From Acetobacteraceae bacterium (lineage in GTDB: Bacteria > Pseudomonadota > Alphaproteobacteria > Acetobacterales > Acetobacteraceae): a DNA stretch of 64,000 nucleotides. The notes under the pieces were generated by a model that was given only the letters and a program-made list of their open reading frames with translations, was not told where the DNA came from and did no database searches. A program made the position numbers and the translations under genes. The stretch covers positions 124,001-188,000 of the forward strand of contig JARLIM010000021.1 of assembly GCA_031291725.1 (NCBI GenBank). The letters run 5' to 3'. Within the stretch, counting starts at the first letter, position 1, and every line of letters begins with the position of its first letter. Of the stretch, positions 16,961-27,244 are shown one piece after another.

Positions 16961-19303
16961 TCAGAACCTCGTGCCGAAGCTGAATCGGAAGAATTGGGTC
17001 GTATCATATTTCTGTTTGATCGCGATTGGCGCGAAATCCAGGTTGATCAGACCAAACGGCGTCTTCCAGGAAATTCCAAAGCCCGAGCCGATACGCGGCG
17101 CGGCAGAGTCGGAAATAACGATAGGCGTGCCTGTGCGTGTCTTATTGGACGCCTGCGACAGCGCGCCGATATCGACGAACAGCCGGCCAGACAGCCCCAA
17201 ATCCGCCGAGACCGGCAGCGGGAAGCGGAATTCCGTACTCTGCGTCCAGATGAAGCGACCACCGAGGGAGTCGCCACCATTGATGGCATGCGGACCGGCG
17301 CCAGCGGTTTCGAAGCCACGCAGATTGTCGCCACCGAGGAAGAAGCGGTCGATGATGCGTTCCTGCTGTCCCAGGCTGAACATATAACCGCCGCCCGCCG
17401 AGAAGGAGAGCAGATAGTCGGGATCGCCAAAATAGCGTTCCAGTGGAATCAGGTAATTGCTGTCCACCTTCACACGGGCATAGCGCACATCGCCGCCAAC
17501 ACCGGCATAGTCGGTGCCAAGACGAACGATGAAGCCCTGATGCGGATCAACCCGGCTGTCGCGGTAATCGAAACTGGTGGACTGGCCAACCTGCGACAGC
17601 AACGACGTTCCGGCTTCGTCGGAGACATACAGGCTGGCAGTGGTCTGCACGTTGTAAATATCGCGCTGAACCAGCGAGTACGTCCAGTTCTGACGCAGAT
17701 GGTCGTTGATCTCGTAGCCCAATGACAGCGCCGTGCCGACGCGGCGCTCCTGATAGGCTTCGTAGCTGGTCAGATTGCTCTGAATGGCGAACACATCCGC
17801 CGAGGCCAGCAGATTGCGATCGAGGAAATACGGGTTGCTGATGCTCAGATCGACCTGCGTCTGCTTCTGCGCCAGCGTGCCGTTGATACCAGCTTCCATG
17901 CCGGAGCCGATAATGTTGTGCTCATGCAGACCAAGGTTGAGCAACGCCCCGATATCGGTCGAGTAGCCGCCACCGACGGTGAGTTCGCCGGTGGATTTTT
18001 CCTCGACCACCGTGTTGATCACCGCCCGGTCGGGCGCGGAGCCCGGTGCCGAGGTCACGTTGACCTTGCCGAAATACTGCGTGTCCTCGATGCGCTGACG
18101 CGAACGACGGATCAATTCGGAGTTGAACGCATCGCCTTCCGCCAGACGGAATTCACGACGGATCACCTTGTCCTGGGTGCGCACGTTGCCGGTGATGTCG
18201 ATGCGTTCGACATACACACGCGGCGCCTCGCCCACGGTGAAGGTCAACCCAATGGTCTTGGTGGCCGGATCGCGCACCGCATTCGGCTTGACATCCACAA
18301 AGGCATAGCCGAGCGCGCGGGCGGCATCGCCCAACTGGCTGGAGATCGTCTCGATCTGGCTGCCGTCGTACCAATCGCCTTCGGTCAGATCGACCAGCTT
18401 CTGAAACACCGCCGGATCGACATTGCGCAAATTGCTGACAACATTGACCTTGCCAACGCGATACCTGTCGCCTTCCTTCACGGTGAAGTTGACAAAGAAT
18501 GCCGAGCGGTCAGCCGCAAGTTCAGCCGTCGGGTTGCTGATGTCGATATCGACATAGCCGTTGCGCAGATAGAAGCGGCGCAGCAATTCGCGGTCGTAGT
18601 TCAAACGATCCGGATCATAGCTATCCGTCGAAGACAGGAACCGCCACCATGCCTCTTCACGCGACGAGATGATGTCCTTCAGCTTGCTCTCACTGTAGAC
18701 GTGATTGCCGACGAAGTTGATGTGGCTGATATAGGTGTCAGAACCTTCGTCGATCTCGAAGACCAGATCGACGCGATTATGGTCCAATTTGACGATCTTC
18801 GGCTCAACGCGCGCACCAAAGCGGCCCTTTTTGGCGTATTCGTCCAGGATGCGCTGGCGGTCCAGCTGCACAACTTCCGGGGTATACACCGAACGTGCCT
18901 TGAGCTGAACGACGCCATTCAGATGCTCGTCATTGGTCTTTTTGTTACCCTCAAAGACCACGCGATTGATGATCGGGTTTTCAACCACCCGCACCACCAG
19001 CGACGACCCATCGCGCGAAATCGCGGCGTCGGAGAACAGCCCCGTGGCAAAGAGCGATTTCAGCGAGCGGTCGATCTGCTCAGGATTGAAGCGATCGCCC
19101 TTCTGCACCACCAGATAGGAAATGATCGTACCGGATTCGATACGCTCATTGCCCTGCACCCGGATGTCGGCGATCACGCCGCCGGGCTGGATCTGCGCCA
19201 AGGCCGTGCCGCGCGCGGGTTGCGCCGCAGCACTTGGCACGAAAGAGGGGACTAATTGAGCCAGTGAAAGTCCGAAGACCGAGACCAGCAGTGCTGCACG
19301 CAT
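16961..19303 (-). CDS. bamA: Outer membrane protein assembly factor BamA
   Basis: BamA inserts beta-barrel proteins into the outer membrane. It has a signal peptide (MRAALLVSVFGLSLAQLV), five POTRA repeats (about residues 45-410, beginning IADIRVQGNERIESG), and a C-terminal 16-strand barrel with the VRGF-like loop NLRGFETAG and a terminal Phe (SFGTRF). The ATG at 19303 fits the signal peptide. A TTG 9 nt earlier is better spaced from a GGGGAGG, and an ATG at 19339 would add 12 residues. It is the first gene of the envelope operon. Confidence 0.96.
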   Translation of the reverse strand: MRAALLVSVFGLSLAQLVPSFVPSAAAQPARGTALAQIQPGGVIADIRVQGNERIESGTIISYLVVQKGDRFNPEQIDRSLKSLFATGLFSDAAISRDGSSLVVRVVENPIINRVVFEGNKKTNDEHLNGVVQLKARSVYTPEVVQLDRQRILDEYAKKGRFGARVEPKIVKLDHNRVDLVFEIDEGSDTYISHINFVGNHVYSESKLKDIISSREEAWWRFLSSTDSYDPDRLNYDRELLRRFYLRNGYVDIDISNPTAELAADRSAFFVNFTVKEGDRYRVGKVNVVSNLRNVDPAVFQKLVDLTEGDWYDGSQIETISSQLGDAARALGYAFVDVKPNAVRDPATKTIGLTFTVGEAPRVYVERIDITGNVRTQDKVIRREFRLAEGDAFNSELIRRSRQRIEDTQYFGKVNVTSAPGSAPDRAVINTVVEEKSTGELTVGGGYSTDIGALLNLGLHEHNIIGSGMEAGINGTLAQKQTQVDLSISNPYFLDRNLLASADVFAIQSNLTSYEAYQERRVGTALSLGYEINDHLRQNWTYSLVQRDIYNVQTTASLYVSDEAGTSLLSQVGQSTSFDYRDSRVDPHQGFIVRLGTDYAGVGGDVRYARVKVDSNYLIPLERYFGDPDYLLSFSAGGGYMFSLGQQERIIDRFFLGGDNLRGFETAGAGPHAINGGDSLGGRFIWTQSTEFRFPLPVSADLGLSGRLFVDIGALSQASNKTRTGTPIVISDSAAPRIGSGFGISWKTPFGLINLDFAPIAIKQKYDTTQFFRFSFGTRF

Positions 19304-19339
19304 CCGAACCAAGACATCCTCCCCATCGGGCCCGACCAA

Positions 19340-19548
19340 CGCGCCCGAGCATCAGACCACGGGCCTTACCGATCGCTGTGACCGATTGGCGTCGGCTTAG
19401 AATACAAGTCCTCCCCTTACAACAGCGCAAGCCCATTGAAATGCGCCCCCGGGCGCCACTTTGCGTCGGGGCTTGCCACGAATGCCCGATACCTCATTGT
19501 TTTTAGAGGATTACTCGCCACGCTCGGTCAAAAATCAGCCAACGGATT
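19340..19548. other. Intergenic region upstream of bamA
   Basis: About 210 bp between the bamA start and the end of the next minus-strand gene. It must hold the promoter of the bamA-lpxI operon. I see AT-richer stretches around 19400-19420 and 19495-19515 but no clear -35/-10 pair, hairpin or small gene. Confidence 0.4.
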
Positions 19549-20751
19549 TCAATGAGTTGAAATCACCGCCGGTGCCAGGGCGGCTGCCTGGGCGGCTGGA
19601 TGGGAGGGGTTGCGGAATCGGAGCTCACCATCGCAGGCGGCGTCTGGCGCGCTGGCACCGAACAATTCCAGCCGCGACGCACAGGTGACGGCGACAACGC
19701 AACGCGCCTCGGGATGTGTCAGGAACTGCCGCGCCTCCCCCTCCAACTCCAGTTGATCACGCAGATGGCGCCATTCGGTGCGGTCCGTGGCTTCGACGAA
19801 CATCGCCAGAATGCCCGGATGCCGCCCCGACAACCGGGCTGGTGCGATGGCGGCCATCCGCCTGCGAATGGCCACCGCCACCGCGTCCTCCCGCGCCGCG
19901 CGCCCGGCGAGCACCACCACGCCCTGCCCGGCACTGGTCACGGCCAGATGCGCCTGATGACCAAATTCCCGCCGCAGCGAAGAGACCAAATACGGTTCGT
20001 TCTGTGCCATCCCCGCCTGCGCCGCCGCCAGAATCAGCGGATCGAGCCGCAAGACGCAGGCTTCGTCATGATCGGCGCGGCGCTGCTCCTGCAACATGCT
20101 GCGAATCCGACCATGCAGGGCGTCCAGCTTGGTCGCCTCCGCGTTCAACCCCAGCGGCAAGGTCAGCTTGAGCAGATATTTGCCGGGATGGGCGGACAGC
20201 CAGGTTTGCAGATCAGGGTCGATGCGGTCGATCAACCGCGCCCAGGCGCCGCGATGCACGTCGCGCCCGTCCTCGGCCGAGACCACCTCACAGACCACCT
20301 CCGCCACCACGCCATCGCGTTCGAGCAACAGGTCATGCGCGGCCCCATCCTCGAAGCCTGCATAGCGCACCGCGAAACCGCGTGAGCGTTGCAGGGCGGC
20401 GGTGCGGAACAGATGGGCGAGCGGCACCAAATTTTGCTCCAACCGCATCGCCGCCTCCAACGCCGTGCGCATGCGGGCGCGACCGGACTCGGAAAGGGAA
20501 GCATGGGCAAGGCTGGCTTCATGCAAAATCGCCAATATCGCCCGCTCGGCCGGGGAGCGGATACTCGCCTCAGGGTGGCGACGCAGGCGTTCGATGGCGA
20601 CCTCGACGGCATGCCACTGAATCAGCGCCCGCCCCACGCGCTGACTGCGCGCCACCTCTCGTCCGATCTCCGCCAGACGCTGCACCCAACGCTGCGCGCC
20701 CACAAAGCCGATAAATCCTTCAATCGCCTGCTGGTCGCTGAGCAACGGCAT
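19549..20751 (-). CDS. Hypothetical protein, 400 aa
   Basis: I do not recognise this family. It is soluble and largely helical in the first half, including RVGRALIQWHAVEVAIERL. A region around residues 125-190 (GFAVRYAGFEDGAAHDLLLERDG, VVAEVVCEVVSAEDGRDVHRGAW) has an acidic/hydrophobic beta pattern and GRDVHR, reminiscent of a nuclease-like or nucleotide-binding fold but with no diagnostic motif. The C-terminal part has no signal or membrane segment. It stands alone between bamA and aroC. Coding is well supported by length and codon use, but function is unknown. Confidence 0.75.
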   Translation of the reverse strand: MPLLSDQQAIEGFIGFVGAQRWVQRLAEIGREVARSQRVGRALIQWHAVEVAIERLRRHPEASIRSPAERAILAILHEASLAHASLSESGRARMRTALEAAMRLEQNLVPLAHLFRTAALQRSRGFAVRYAGFEDGAAHDLLLERDGVVAEVVCEVVSAEDGRDVHRGAWARLIDRIDPDLQTWLSAHPGKYLLKLTLPLGLNAEATKLDALHGRIRSMLQEQRRADHDEACVLRLDPLILAAAQAGMAQNEPYLVSSLRREFGHQAHLAVTSAGQGVVVLAGRAAREDAVAVAIRRRMAAIAPARLSGRHPGILAMFVEATDRTEWRHLRDQLELEGEARQFLTHPEARCVVAVTCASRLELFGASAPDAACDGELRFRNPSHPAAQAAALAPAVISTH

Positions 20752-20893
20752 CGCCTGAACATCCCCTCACGACGGCAGCGCACAGACGACGCAGCCGCCA
20801 CTGCGCCGCACACAGCACCCGATCTTGAGAGAGTGGTGTTCAAACCCGGCGTGACAAGAAGTGTTGACACCCTTGCCACCGAATTAATTCGGT

Positions 20894-21997
20894 CTAATTC
20901 CTCGGCATCACCGCGCTCATCGGCGCATCCGGGTTCTGCGCACGGTGGCGCAGCAGATGATCGGCCAACACCAGCGCCATCATTGCCTCGCCCACCGGCA
21001 CCGCACGAATGCCCACGCAGGGGTCGTGACGGCCTTTGGTGAACAATTCCACCTCCTGCCCGAAGCGGTCCACCGATTGGCGTTTGGTCAGGATTGAGGA
21101 GGTTGGCTTGACGGCAAAGCGTGCCACCACCGGCTGTCCGGTGGAAATGCCGCCAAGGATGCCACCGGCATGATTGGCACTGAACACCACGCGGTTGCCA
21201 TCCATGCGCATCTCATCGGCATTCTCTTCGCCGGTCAGACACGCCGCCGCGAAGCCTTCGCCGATTTCCACACCTTTGACGGCGTTGATGCTCATCAAGG
21301 CCGCCGCCAGATCGGAGTCGAGCTTGCCGTAGATCGGTGCCCCCAGACCGGGCGGCACGCCCTCGGCCACCACCTCAATCACCGCACCGCAGGAGGAGCC
21401 GGATTTGCGGATGCCGGCAAGGTATTCCTCCCACTGTACCGCCGCCACCGGATCGGGGCAGAAGAACGGGTTTTCGTCGATCTGCGCCCAATCCCAGCGG
21501 CTGCGGTCGATCTTGTGCGGGCCGATCTGCACCAGCGCGCCCCGGATTCGCACGCCCTCGCCCAACACCTTGCGCGCCACCCCTCCGGCGGCGACCCGCA
21601 TGGCCGTCTCACGCGCCGAGGAACGCCCACCGCCGCGATAATCGCGGATGCCGTATTTCAGTTCATAGGTGATGTCGGCATGGCCAGGGCGGAATTGCTG
21701 GGCAATCGCGCCGTAATCCTTGCTGCGCTGATCGACGTTCTGAATCTCCAGCGCAATCGGCGTGCCCGTCGTCATCCCCTCAAAGACGCCGGACAGAATA
21801 CGCACCTCGTCCGGCTCCTGTCGCTGGGTGGTGAATTTCGATTGACCCGGACGGCGCTTGTCGAGCCAGGGTTGCAGATCCGCCTCGGTGAGCGGAATCC
21901 GCGCCGGGCAACCATCGACGACGCAGCCGATGGCCGGCCCGTGGCTTTCGCCCCAGGTGGTGATGCGGAACAGATGCCCGAAGGAATTATGCGACAT
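20894..21997 (-). CDS. aroC: Chorismate synthase
   Basis: AroC converts 5-enolpyruvylshikimate-3-phosphate to chorismate using reduced FMN. Family signatures are present: [19 protein letters not shown] near the N-terminus, [15 protein letters not shown] near residues 125-140, and [15 protein letters not shown]. At 367 aa it is the typical bacterial length. Its ATG overlaps the fabI stop by one base (TAATG), so translation is coupled. Confidence 0.96.
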   Translation of the reverse strand: MSHNSFGHLFRITTWGESHGPAIGCVVDGCPARIPLTEADLQPWLDKRRPGQSKFTTQRQEPDEVRILSGVFEGMTTGTPIALEIQNVDQRSKDYGAIAQQFRPGHADITYELKYGIRDYRGGGRSSARETAMRVAAGGVARKVLGEGVRIRGALVQIGPHKIDRSRWDWAQIDENPFFCPDPVAAVQWEEYLAGIRKSGSSCGAVIEVVAEGVPPGLGAPIYGKLDSDLAAALMSINAVKGVEIGEGFAAACLTGEENADEMRMDGNRVVFSANHAGGILGGISTGQPVVARFAVKPTSSILTKRQSVDRFGQEVELFTKGRHDPCVGIRAVPVGEAMMALVLADHLLRHRAQNPDAPMSAVMPRN

Positions 21998-22842
21998 TAA
22001 TCGTGCTTGACCGAAATATCCGGCGCGTCCGGGTTCTTCATGCCGACGGTGAAATACCCGCTATCGACATGATGCACCTCGCCCGTCACCCCGCTGGACA
22101 GATCGGAGAGCAGATACAGCCCTGCCCCGCCGACATCCTCGATGGTCACGTTGCGACGCAGCGGCGCGTTGTATTCGTTCCACTTCATGATGTAGCGGAA
22201 ATCGCCGATGCCGGAGGCGGCCAGGGTGCGGATCGGGCCGGCGCTGATGGCGTTGACCCGGATATTATCCGCGCCCAGATCGGTTGCCAGATAGCGCACC
22301 GATGCCTCCAGCGCCGCCTTGGCCACGCCCATCACATTATAGTGCGGCACCACACGCTCCGCCCCCAGATAGGACAGCGTGAGCATCGAGCCGCCCGAGC
22401 GCATCATCGCCGCCGCGCGCTTGGCAACGGCGGTGAAGCTGAAGCAGGAGATGTCGAGCGCCTGGGCGAACACCTCGCGCGGGGTGTCCACATAGCGTCC
22501 CCGCAGATAGGCCTTGTCGGCGAATCCGATGGCATGGACCAGGAAATCGATCCCTTCCGGCCAGGATTCGGCGAGTGTGGCAAAAGCGGAGTCGATGCTG
22601 GCATCGTCGGAGACGTCGCACGGCACCACGATTTTTGCGCCGATGCTGTCCGCCAACGGACGCACGCGCTTCTCCAGCGCCTCGCCCTGATAGCTGAACG
22701 CCAATTCCGCGCCCTGCGCTGCACAGGCGGCAGCGATGCCCCAGGCGATGGAGCGATCATTGGCCACACCCATGATCAGGCCGCGCTTGCCTTGCATCAG
22801 CGTTCCCTTGGCAGGCTGGCTGCCGGTTTCGCCTTCGGGCAT
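21997..22842 (-). CDS. fabI: Enoyl-ACP reductase FabI (NADH)
   Basis: FabI performs the last reduction in type II fatty acid elongation. It is an SDR-fold enzyme with [13 protein letters not shown] (modified glycine-rich motif), [12 protein letters not shown], and the FabI-specific Tyr-x6-Lys pair in [11 protein letters not shown]. The first 15 residues are an extension before [10 protein letters not shown]; an internal start at 22797 is possible. It is upstream of and coupled to aroC, and divergent from pdxH. Confidence 0.95.
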   Translation of the reverse strand: MPEGETGSQPAKGTLMQGKRGLIMGVANDRSIAWGIAAACAAQGAELAFSYQGEALEKRVRPLADSIGAKIVVPCDVSDDASIDSAFATLAESWPEGIDFLVHAIGFADKAYLRGRYVDTPREVFAQALDISCFSFTAVAKRAAAMMRSGGSMLTLSYLGAERVVPHYNVMGVAKAALEASVRYLATDLGADNIRVNAISAGPIRTLAASGIGDFRYIMKWNEYNAPLRRNVTIEDVGGAGLYLLSDLSSGVTGEVHHVDSGYFTVGMKNPDAPDISVKHD

Positions 22843-22980
22843 TGGTCACTTCCCTCGTTGCTGAACAATGTGTCGTCTGTGGTGGCATGGACGGAGGCAG
22901 ATCGACAAGAGGGTGTTGCGCAACCCGCATACCGCGTAATCTGACATGGGGTGCGAGACCGCAGTTTACGGAGCCGATTG

Positions 22981-23619
22981 ATGACGCTAGCCGCCGACCC
23001 ACATGCCTCCCCCTCCGGCGTTCAATCGCCGCAGGCCGTGAGCGAGCGTGACCCGTTTGCGCTGTTCGCCAACTGGTTCGCCGAGGCCTCTGCCGTCGAA
23101 CTGAACGACCCCAACGCGATGACCGTTGCCACCGTCTCGCCGGAAGGCCTGCCTTCGGCGCGGATTATCCTGTTAAAAGACTGGGATCGCCGTGGTTTCG
23201 TCTTCTACACCAACAAGGAAAGCCGCAAGGGGGACGAGCTGAAGGCCAATCGTCATGTCGCCTTGCTGTTCCATTGGAAAAGCCTGCGTCGGCAGATTCG
23301 CATCGAAGGCTCGGTCGAAGACGTCAGCGATTCTGAAGCGGACACTTATTACAATTCGAGACCTCGCGTATCCCGCCTGGGCGCCTGGGCATCGATCCAA
23401 TCGCGCCCTCTGGCTGAACGCGCCGTGCTCGAACAGCGTGTGGCGGAGGCTGAGGCGCGCTATCCTGGCGACTCGGTGCCGCGTCCGCCCTATTGGTCGG
23501 GCTATCGGGTGATCCCTGCGCGCATCGAGTTTTGGCAGGATATGCCATTCCGCCTCCATGACCGCACCGTTTTCAGCCGCGATGGCGAGGGTTGGACCAG
23601 CGGGAAGCTGTTCCCCTGA
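22981..23619 (+). CDS. pdxH: Pyridoxamine 5'-phosphate oxidase
   Basis: PdxH oxidises pyridoxine/pyridoxamine 5'-phosphate to pyridoxal phosphate with FMN. The protein has the FMN-binding region [20 protein letters not shown] and the C-terminal signature [18 protein letters not shown], then FRLHDR. The ATG at 22981 is preceded by GGAG at a good distance, so I prefer it to the upstream in-frame codon at 22951. 212 aa is normal. It is divergent from fabI and overlaps the next gene. Confidence 0.94.
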   Translation: MTLAADPHASPSGVQSPQAVSERDPFALFANWFAEASAVELNDPNAMTVATVSPEGLPSARIILLKDWDRRGFVFYTNKESRKGDELKANRHVALLFHWKSLRRQIRIEGSVEDVSDSEADTYYNSRPRVSRLGAWASIQSRPLAERAVLEQRVAEAEARYPGDSVPRPPYWSGYRVIPARIEFWQDMPFRLHDRTVFSRDGEGWTSGKLFP

Positions 23620-25070
23620 GCATCCCCACGGAACAGCAGCCGATTGCCGCGCTGTTGTCGCGGCTGTCCGGGTCCGCGCCGATCGAAACCCCGCTTTCGG
23701 CTGTCTTCGTCGGGGCGGACACGGCCTGGAAGCTGCGCAAATCCGTGCGTCTGCCGTTCATCGATTTCACCCACCTGCCCACCCGCGCCCTGGCGGCGCA
23801 ACGCGAGTTGGAACTCAACCGCGCCTGGGCGCCGACGCTGTATCGCGACGTGATCGCCGTCACTGAAGGGGCGCAGGGGCCGGAACTCGGCGGCAATGGC
23901 CGGGTGATCGATCATGTGGTGCGCATGGCGCGGGTGGCCGAGGGCGACTTTCTCGATGTACGCGCGACGCAAGGCGGTCTGTCGCCGGAATTGCTCGACG
24001 GGCTGGCCGATATGGTCGCCGCCATGCATGACGCGCTGCCGCCTGCCGATAACAACGATCTGGCGGCATTGCTGCGCGTCACCCGTGGCAATCTGGCCAC
24101 CGCCCGCGTTGCCGGTTTGCCGCAAGCACGGATGTCGGCCTGGGAGGCAGCGGTGGAGGCACGGCTGGCGGCCCATGCGACCGATCTGGCGCAGCGCGAC
24201 GCCGCCGGGTTTGTGCGGCGCTGTCATGGCGATTTGCATCTGGGCAATCTCTGCCTGTTCGACGGCAAGCCCACCGCCTTCGACGCCCTCGAATTCAGCG
24301 AGGACATGGCCACCATCGACACCGGCTATGATCTCGCCTTCCTGCTGATGGACCTTGATCTGCGCCTGGGGCGTGCCGCGGCCAATCGGGTGATGAACCG
24401 CTATCTGGCGCGGCGGCCGGATTTCGGCATGCTCGGCCTGATGCCGATCTTTCTGTCGCTGCGGGCGCTGATCCGCGCGCATGTCTATGGCAATAGCGGG
24501 CGCGATTGGCGGCCTTATCTCGATTACGCCGAAGCGATGCTCGCACCGCCGCCTCCGGTGGCCGTGGCGATAGGCGGGCTGCCCGGCAGCGGCAAAAGCA
24601 CCATCGCACGCGCCATCGCCCCGCTTCTCGGACCGGCGCCTGGGGCGGTGGTTCTGCGGTCCGACGAAATCCGCAAACGCCTTGCCGGGGTGCCGCCCGA
24701 GCAGCGACTGCCGGAGAGTGCCTATACCCAGGCGAGCAGCCGGGCGGTGGCTGAAACCCTGGTTGCTGATTTCACCACCGTGCTGCGCGCGGGCCACGCG
24801 GTGATTGCCGATCAAACCTTCATCGACCCGGCCACCCGTGCCGCCGTGCAGCGGGCGAGCGGCGATGTGCCGTTTTTCGGCTTCTGGCTGTCAGCCCCGC
24901 CGGACGTGCTGCGGGCGCGGGTGGCGGCACGGCATGGGGATTCGTCTGACGCCACCGTCGCCGTGCTCAATTTGATGCTGCAATCGGCGCCAAATGCCGG
25001 TAATTGGCAAGAAATCGACAGCACTGATCCTGCTGCATCTCACGTGATCGCAACGAGCCTCCCGCACTGA
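23592..25070 (+). CDS. Two-domain APH-like kinase / P-loop ATPase fusion
   Basis: The N-terminal half (~residues 10-325) is an aminoglycoside-phosphotransferase-like fold with the catalytic loop [13 protein letters not shown] and metal Asp in FDALEF. The C-terminal half (~330-490) is a zeta-toxin/AAA_33-type P-loop kinase with Walker [17 protein letters not shown]. Such fusions are widespread in Proteobacteria and their substrate is not settled; they are not evidence of antibiotic resistance. The start is uncertain: a TTG at 23592 lies inside the end of pdxH, and no ATG follows before the conserved region. Confidence 0.82.
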   Translation: MDQREAVPLSIPTEQQPIAALLSRLSGSAPIETPLSAVFVGADTAWKLRKSVRLPFIDFTHLPTRALAAQRELELNRAWAPTLYRDVIAVTEGAQGPELGGNGRVIDHVVRMARVAEGDFLDVRATQGGLSPELLDGLADMVAAMHDALPPADNNDLAALLRVTRGNLATARVAGLPQARMSAWEAAVEARLAAHATDLAQRDAAGFVRRCHGDLHLGNLCLFDGKPTAFDALEFSEDMATIDTGYDLAFLLMDLDLRLGRAAANRVMNRYLARRPDFGMLGLMPIFLSLRALIRAHVYGNSGRDWRPYLDYAEAMLAPPPPVAVAIGGLPGSGKSTIARAIAPLLGPAPGAVVLRSDEIRKRLAGVPPEQRLPESAYTQASSRAVAETLVADFTTVLRAGHAVIADQTFIDPATRAAVQRASGDVPFFGFWLSAPPDVLRARVAARHGDSSDATVAVLNLMLQSAPNAGNWQEIDSTDPAASHVIATSLPH

Positions 25071-25116
25071 CACAAAATCGTGCTAGATAGGCGGATAGAG
25101 GCGAAAGGACTGTGCC

Positions 25117-25983
25117 ATGGCGATTCGCAAACTTCTGCTGCCGCTCACCGGAACCACTGCTGGTGAGGCCGCCCTGGCAACAGCGCTGATCACAGCCCGC
25201 ATCTGGAACGCTCATGTGACGGCGCTGCATGTGCGCGTGGACAGCCGTGATGTCGCACCGTTGGCCGGTGAGGGTCTGTCAGGCGCGATGATCGAAGAAA
25301 TGATGACCGCCACCGAGCGTGAAAGCACTGACCGTGCCCATGCCGTGCGCGCGATGTTTGAGACATTCGTGGCGCGCGAAGGTGTGCAGATCACCGATTG
25401 CCGTCGCGGCATGGCCATTCCCACCGCAAGCTTTGCCACCGTCACCGGCCGTGAAGAGGATCTGGTGGCCCAGCAGGCTCGCCTGGCCGATCTGACGATC
25501 GTGCCGCATCCTGAAGCGGGCGAGGACGTTTCGTCGTCGGATGCGCTGCACGCCGTCTTGTTCGATTCCGGCCGCCCGGTGCTCATTGCCCCGCACACCC
25601 CCCCCAGCAGCCTGGGCAGCCGCATCTGCGTTGCCTGGAACGGCACCGCCGAATCCGCTGCCGCCGTGCAGGCTGCCCTGCCCTGGATGCAGCGCGCCAC
25701 CGCCGTGCGCGTGCTGCGCTCGGATGAATATCATCGCCGAGGCCCGCTTGCCGCCGACCTGATCGACTACCTCGCATTGCATGGCATCTCCCCCGATGTG
25801 GCAACCTTCAAGGCGATCGATCGCGAAGTGGGTGCCGGGCTGCTGGCCGCCGCCCGCGAATTCGACTGTGACATGCTGGTGATGGGTGCCTATTCGCATT
25901 CCCGTCTGCGACAATTGATCCTTGGCGGCGTCACCCGCCACGTGCTGGAAAAATCCACGATTCCCGTCTTGATGTGTCGCTGA
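25117..25983 (+). CDS. Tandem-domain universal stress protein
   Basis: The 288-residue protein has two UspA-like halves. The second ends with MGAYSHSRLRQLILGG and VTRHVLEKSTIPVLM, close to the ATP-binding G-x2-G-x9-G(S/T) pattern of nucleotide-binding Usp proteins. The first half (IRKLLLPLTGTTAGEAAL) is less conserved and probably does not bind nucleotide. Usp proteins act in stress and starvation survival. It is 7 bp upstream of the marR gene and likely cotranscribed with it. Confidence 0.88.
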   Translation: MAIRKLLLPLTGTTAGEAALATALITARIWNAHVTALHVRVDSRDVAPLAGEGLSGAMIEEMMTATERESTDRAHAVRAMFETFVAREGVQITDCRRGMAIPTASFATVTGREEDLVAQQARLADLTIVPHPEAGEDVSSSDALHAVLFDSGRPVLIAPHTPPSSLGSRICVAWNGTAESAAAVQAALPWMQRATAVRVLRSDEYHRRGPLAADLIDYLALHGISPDVATFKAIDREVGAGLLAAAREFDCDMLVMGAYSHSRLRQLILGGVTRHVLEKSTIPVLMCR

Positions 25984-25990
25984 TAAAACA

Positions 25991-26482
25991 ATGTTCGGAA
26001 TTGACGATCCTGGCGTTCAAACCGCCGTTGCTGCCTATGTGAAATTGCATCGCGCTGTGCACGCGATCAGCGATTGCGTCGCTGTCAGGCTTGCCAATGC
26101 CGGTCTGACGCTGACCCAACTCGGTGTGCTGGAAGCGATCCTGCATAAAGGACCGCTGTCGCACCGCGAACTTGGCCGCAAAGTGCTCACCAGCGCGGCC
26201 AACATGACCGACGTGATCGACAAACTGGCTGCGCGCGGCCTGGTGCAACGCGTGCGGTGTCCAAGCGACCGGCGGTTGGTCAAGGTGGAACTCACCGATG
26301 CCGGGCATTGCATGATCGAGACCCTATTCCCTCAACACGCACGTGACATCGCTGCCGCGATGTCCGGCCTGTCCAGCACGGAACTCGCCACACTGGACAA
26401 CCTGCTGCGCCGCCTCGGCATGGCAGCCGTTCAGAACTGCAATGCCAAGACCGACGAAGACAGGCTTGCAAACGCCGAGTGA
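25991..26482 (+). CDS. MarR-family transcriptional regulator
   Basis: The 163-residue protein has a MarR-type winged helix: the recognition region LSHRELGRKVLTSAANMTDVIDKL (helix-turn-helix, about residues 55-78) followed by the wing RVRCPSDRRLVKVELTDAG. Long helices at both ends serve dimerisation. MarR repressors usually respond to small phenolic or oxidising ligands. A perfect 16-bp palindrome lies 21 bp after its stop and just before the pirin gene, so that gene is a likely target. Confidence 0.9.
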   Translation: MFGIDDPGVQTAVAAYVKLHRAVHAISDCVAVRLANAGLTLTQLGVLEAILHKGPLSHRELGRKVLTSAANMTDVIDKLAARGLVQRVRCPSDRRLVKVELTDAGHCMIETLFPQHARDIAAAMSGLSSTELATLDNLLRRLGMAAVQNCNAKTDEDRLANAE

Positions 26483-26503
26483 TCGTCCCATCTCCGTCTT
26501 AAT

Positions 26504-26519
26504 CGTTCGATATCGAACG
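26504..26519. promoter_or_regulatory. Perfect 16-bp palindrome, likely MarR operator
   Basis: CGTTCGATATCGAACG is its own reverse complement, the size and symmetry of MarR-family operators. It ends 23 nt before the pirin start codon and lies between a MarR gene and its probable target. Confidence 0.65.
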
Positions 26520-26542
26520 TTCAGGATGTCAGGAGATGACCG

Positions 26543-27244
26543 ATGATCGAGGTTCAGCCGTTTGAGGCCCTTGGGCGGTTTCAGAATGAGTGGCTCAATG
26601 CGCGCCACCATTTCAGCTTTGGCCATTACCACGACCCCGCCCGGATGAATGTGGGCGCGCTGCGGGTGTGGAACGATGATGAGATCGCCCCCGGCAAGGG
26701 GTTTGATCCGCATCCGCACCGCGAAATGGAGATCGTCACCTATATTCGCGAGGGCGCGATCACCCACAAGGACAGCCTGGGCAATGTCGGCCGCACCGAA
26801 GCGGGCGATGTGCAGGTGATGCATGCGGGCACCGGCATTGTGCACGCCGAATATAACATGGAAGCCACCCCCACCCGGCTGTTCCAAATCTGGTTGGTGC
26901 CGAACAAGGCGCGCGTGGCTCCGGGATGGGGCACGCGGGAATTTCCCAAAGAGCGCAGCAACGCCCTGCACGTGCTTGCCGATGGCCGCGACACACCCGA
27001 CTCCACCGCCTTGCCACTTTATGCCGACGGCGCCGTCTTGGCGGGTACTGTTCAAGCGGGTCAGAGTCTGACCCAGGCCATCGGTCGTGGCCGTATTGCC
27101 TATCTCGTCGCCGCCACCGGGCGGGTGCGGATCAACGGCATCGACATTGGCACCCGCGATGGCGTGACAGTGCGCGGCGAAGAGGCCATCACCATCGAGG
27201 GCGTGGAAGACGCCGAAATCGTGCTGGTGGACGTCGCCGCCTGA
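26543..27244 (+). CDS. Pirin-family bicupin (YhhW-like, quercetinase-type)
   Basis: The 233-residue protein is a two-domain cupin. The N-terminal metal-binding residues fall at His57, His59, His101 and Glu103, in DPHPHREMEIVTY and HAGTGIVHAE, the arrangement seen in E. coli YhhW, which has quercetin 2,3-dioxygenase activity in vitro. The physiological substrate is unknown. The palindrome in front of it and the MarR gene upstream suggest induction by a phenolic or oxidative signal. Confidence 0.92.
   Translation: MIEVQPFEALGRFQNEWLNARHHFSFGHYHDPARMNVGALRVWNDDEIAPGKGFDPHPHREMEIVTYIREGAITHKDSLGNVGRTEAGDVQVMHAGTGIVHAEYNMEATPTRLFQIWLVPNKARVAPGWGTREFPKERSNALHVLADGRDTPDSTALPLYADGAVLAGTVQAGQSLTQAIGRGRIAYLVAATGRVRINGIDIGTRDGVTVRGEEAITIEGVEDAEIVLVDVAA

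Noticed and set aside
17918-19255. Open frame of 445 codons on the plus strand opposite bamA
   Set aside because: It is a shadow of the well-conserved bamA, with no homology signature.
23592-25070. Reading the APH-like domain as an antibiotic-resistance gene
   Set aside because: The fold is shared with many small-molecule kinases, and the fusion with a P-loop kinase plus the housekeeping neighbourhood give no evidence for resistance.
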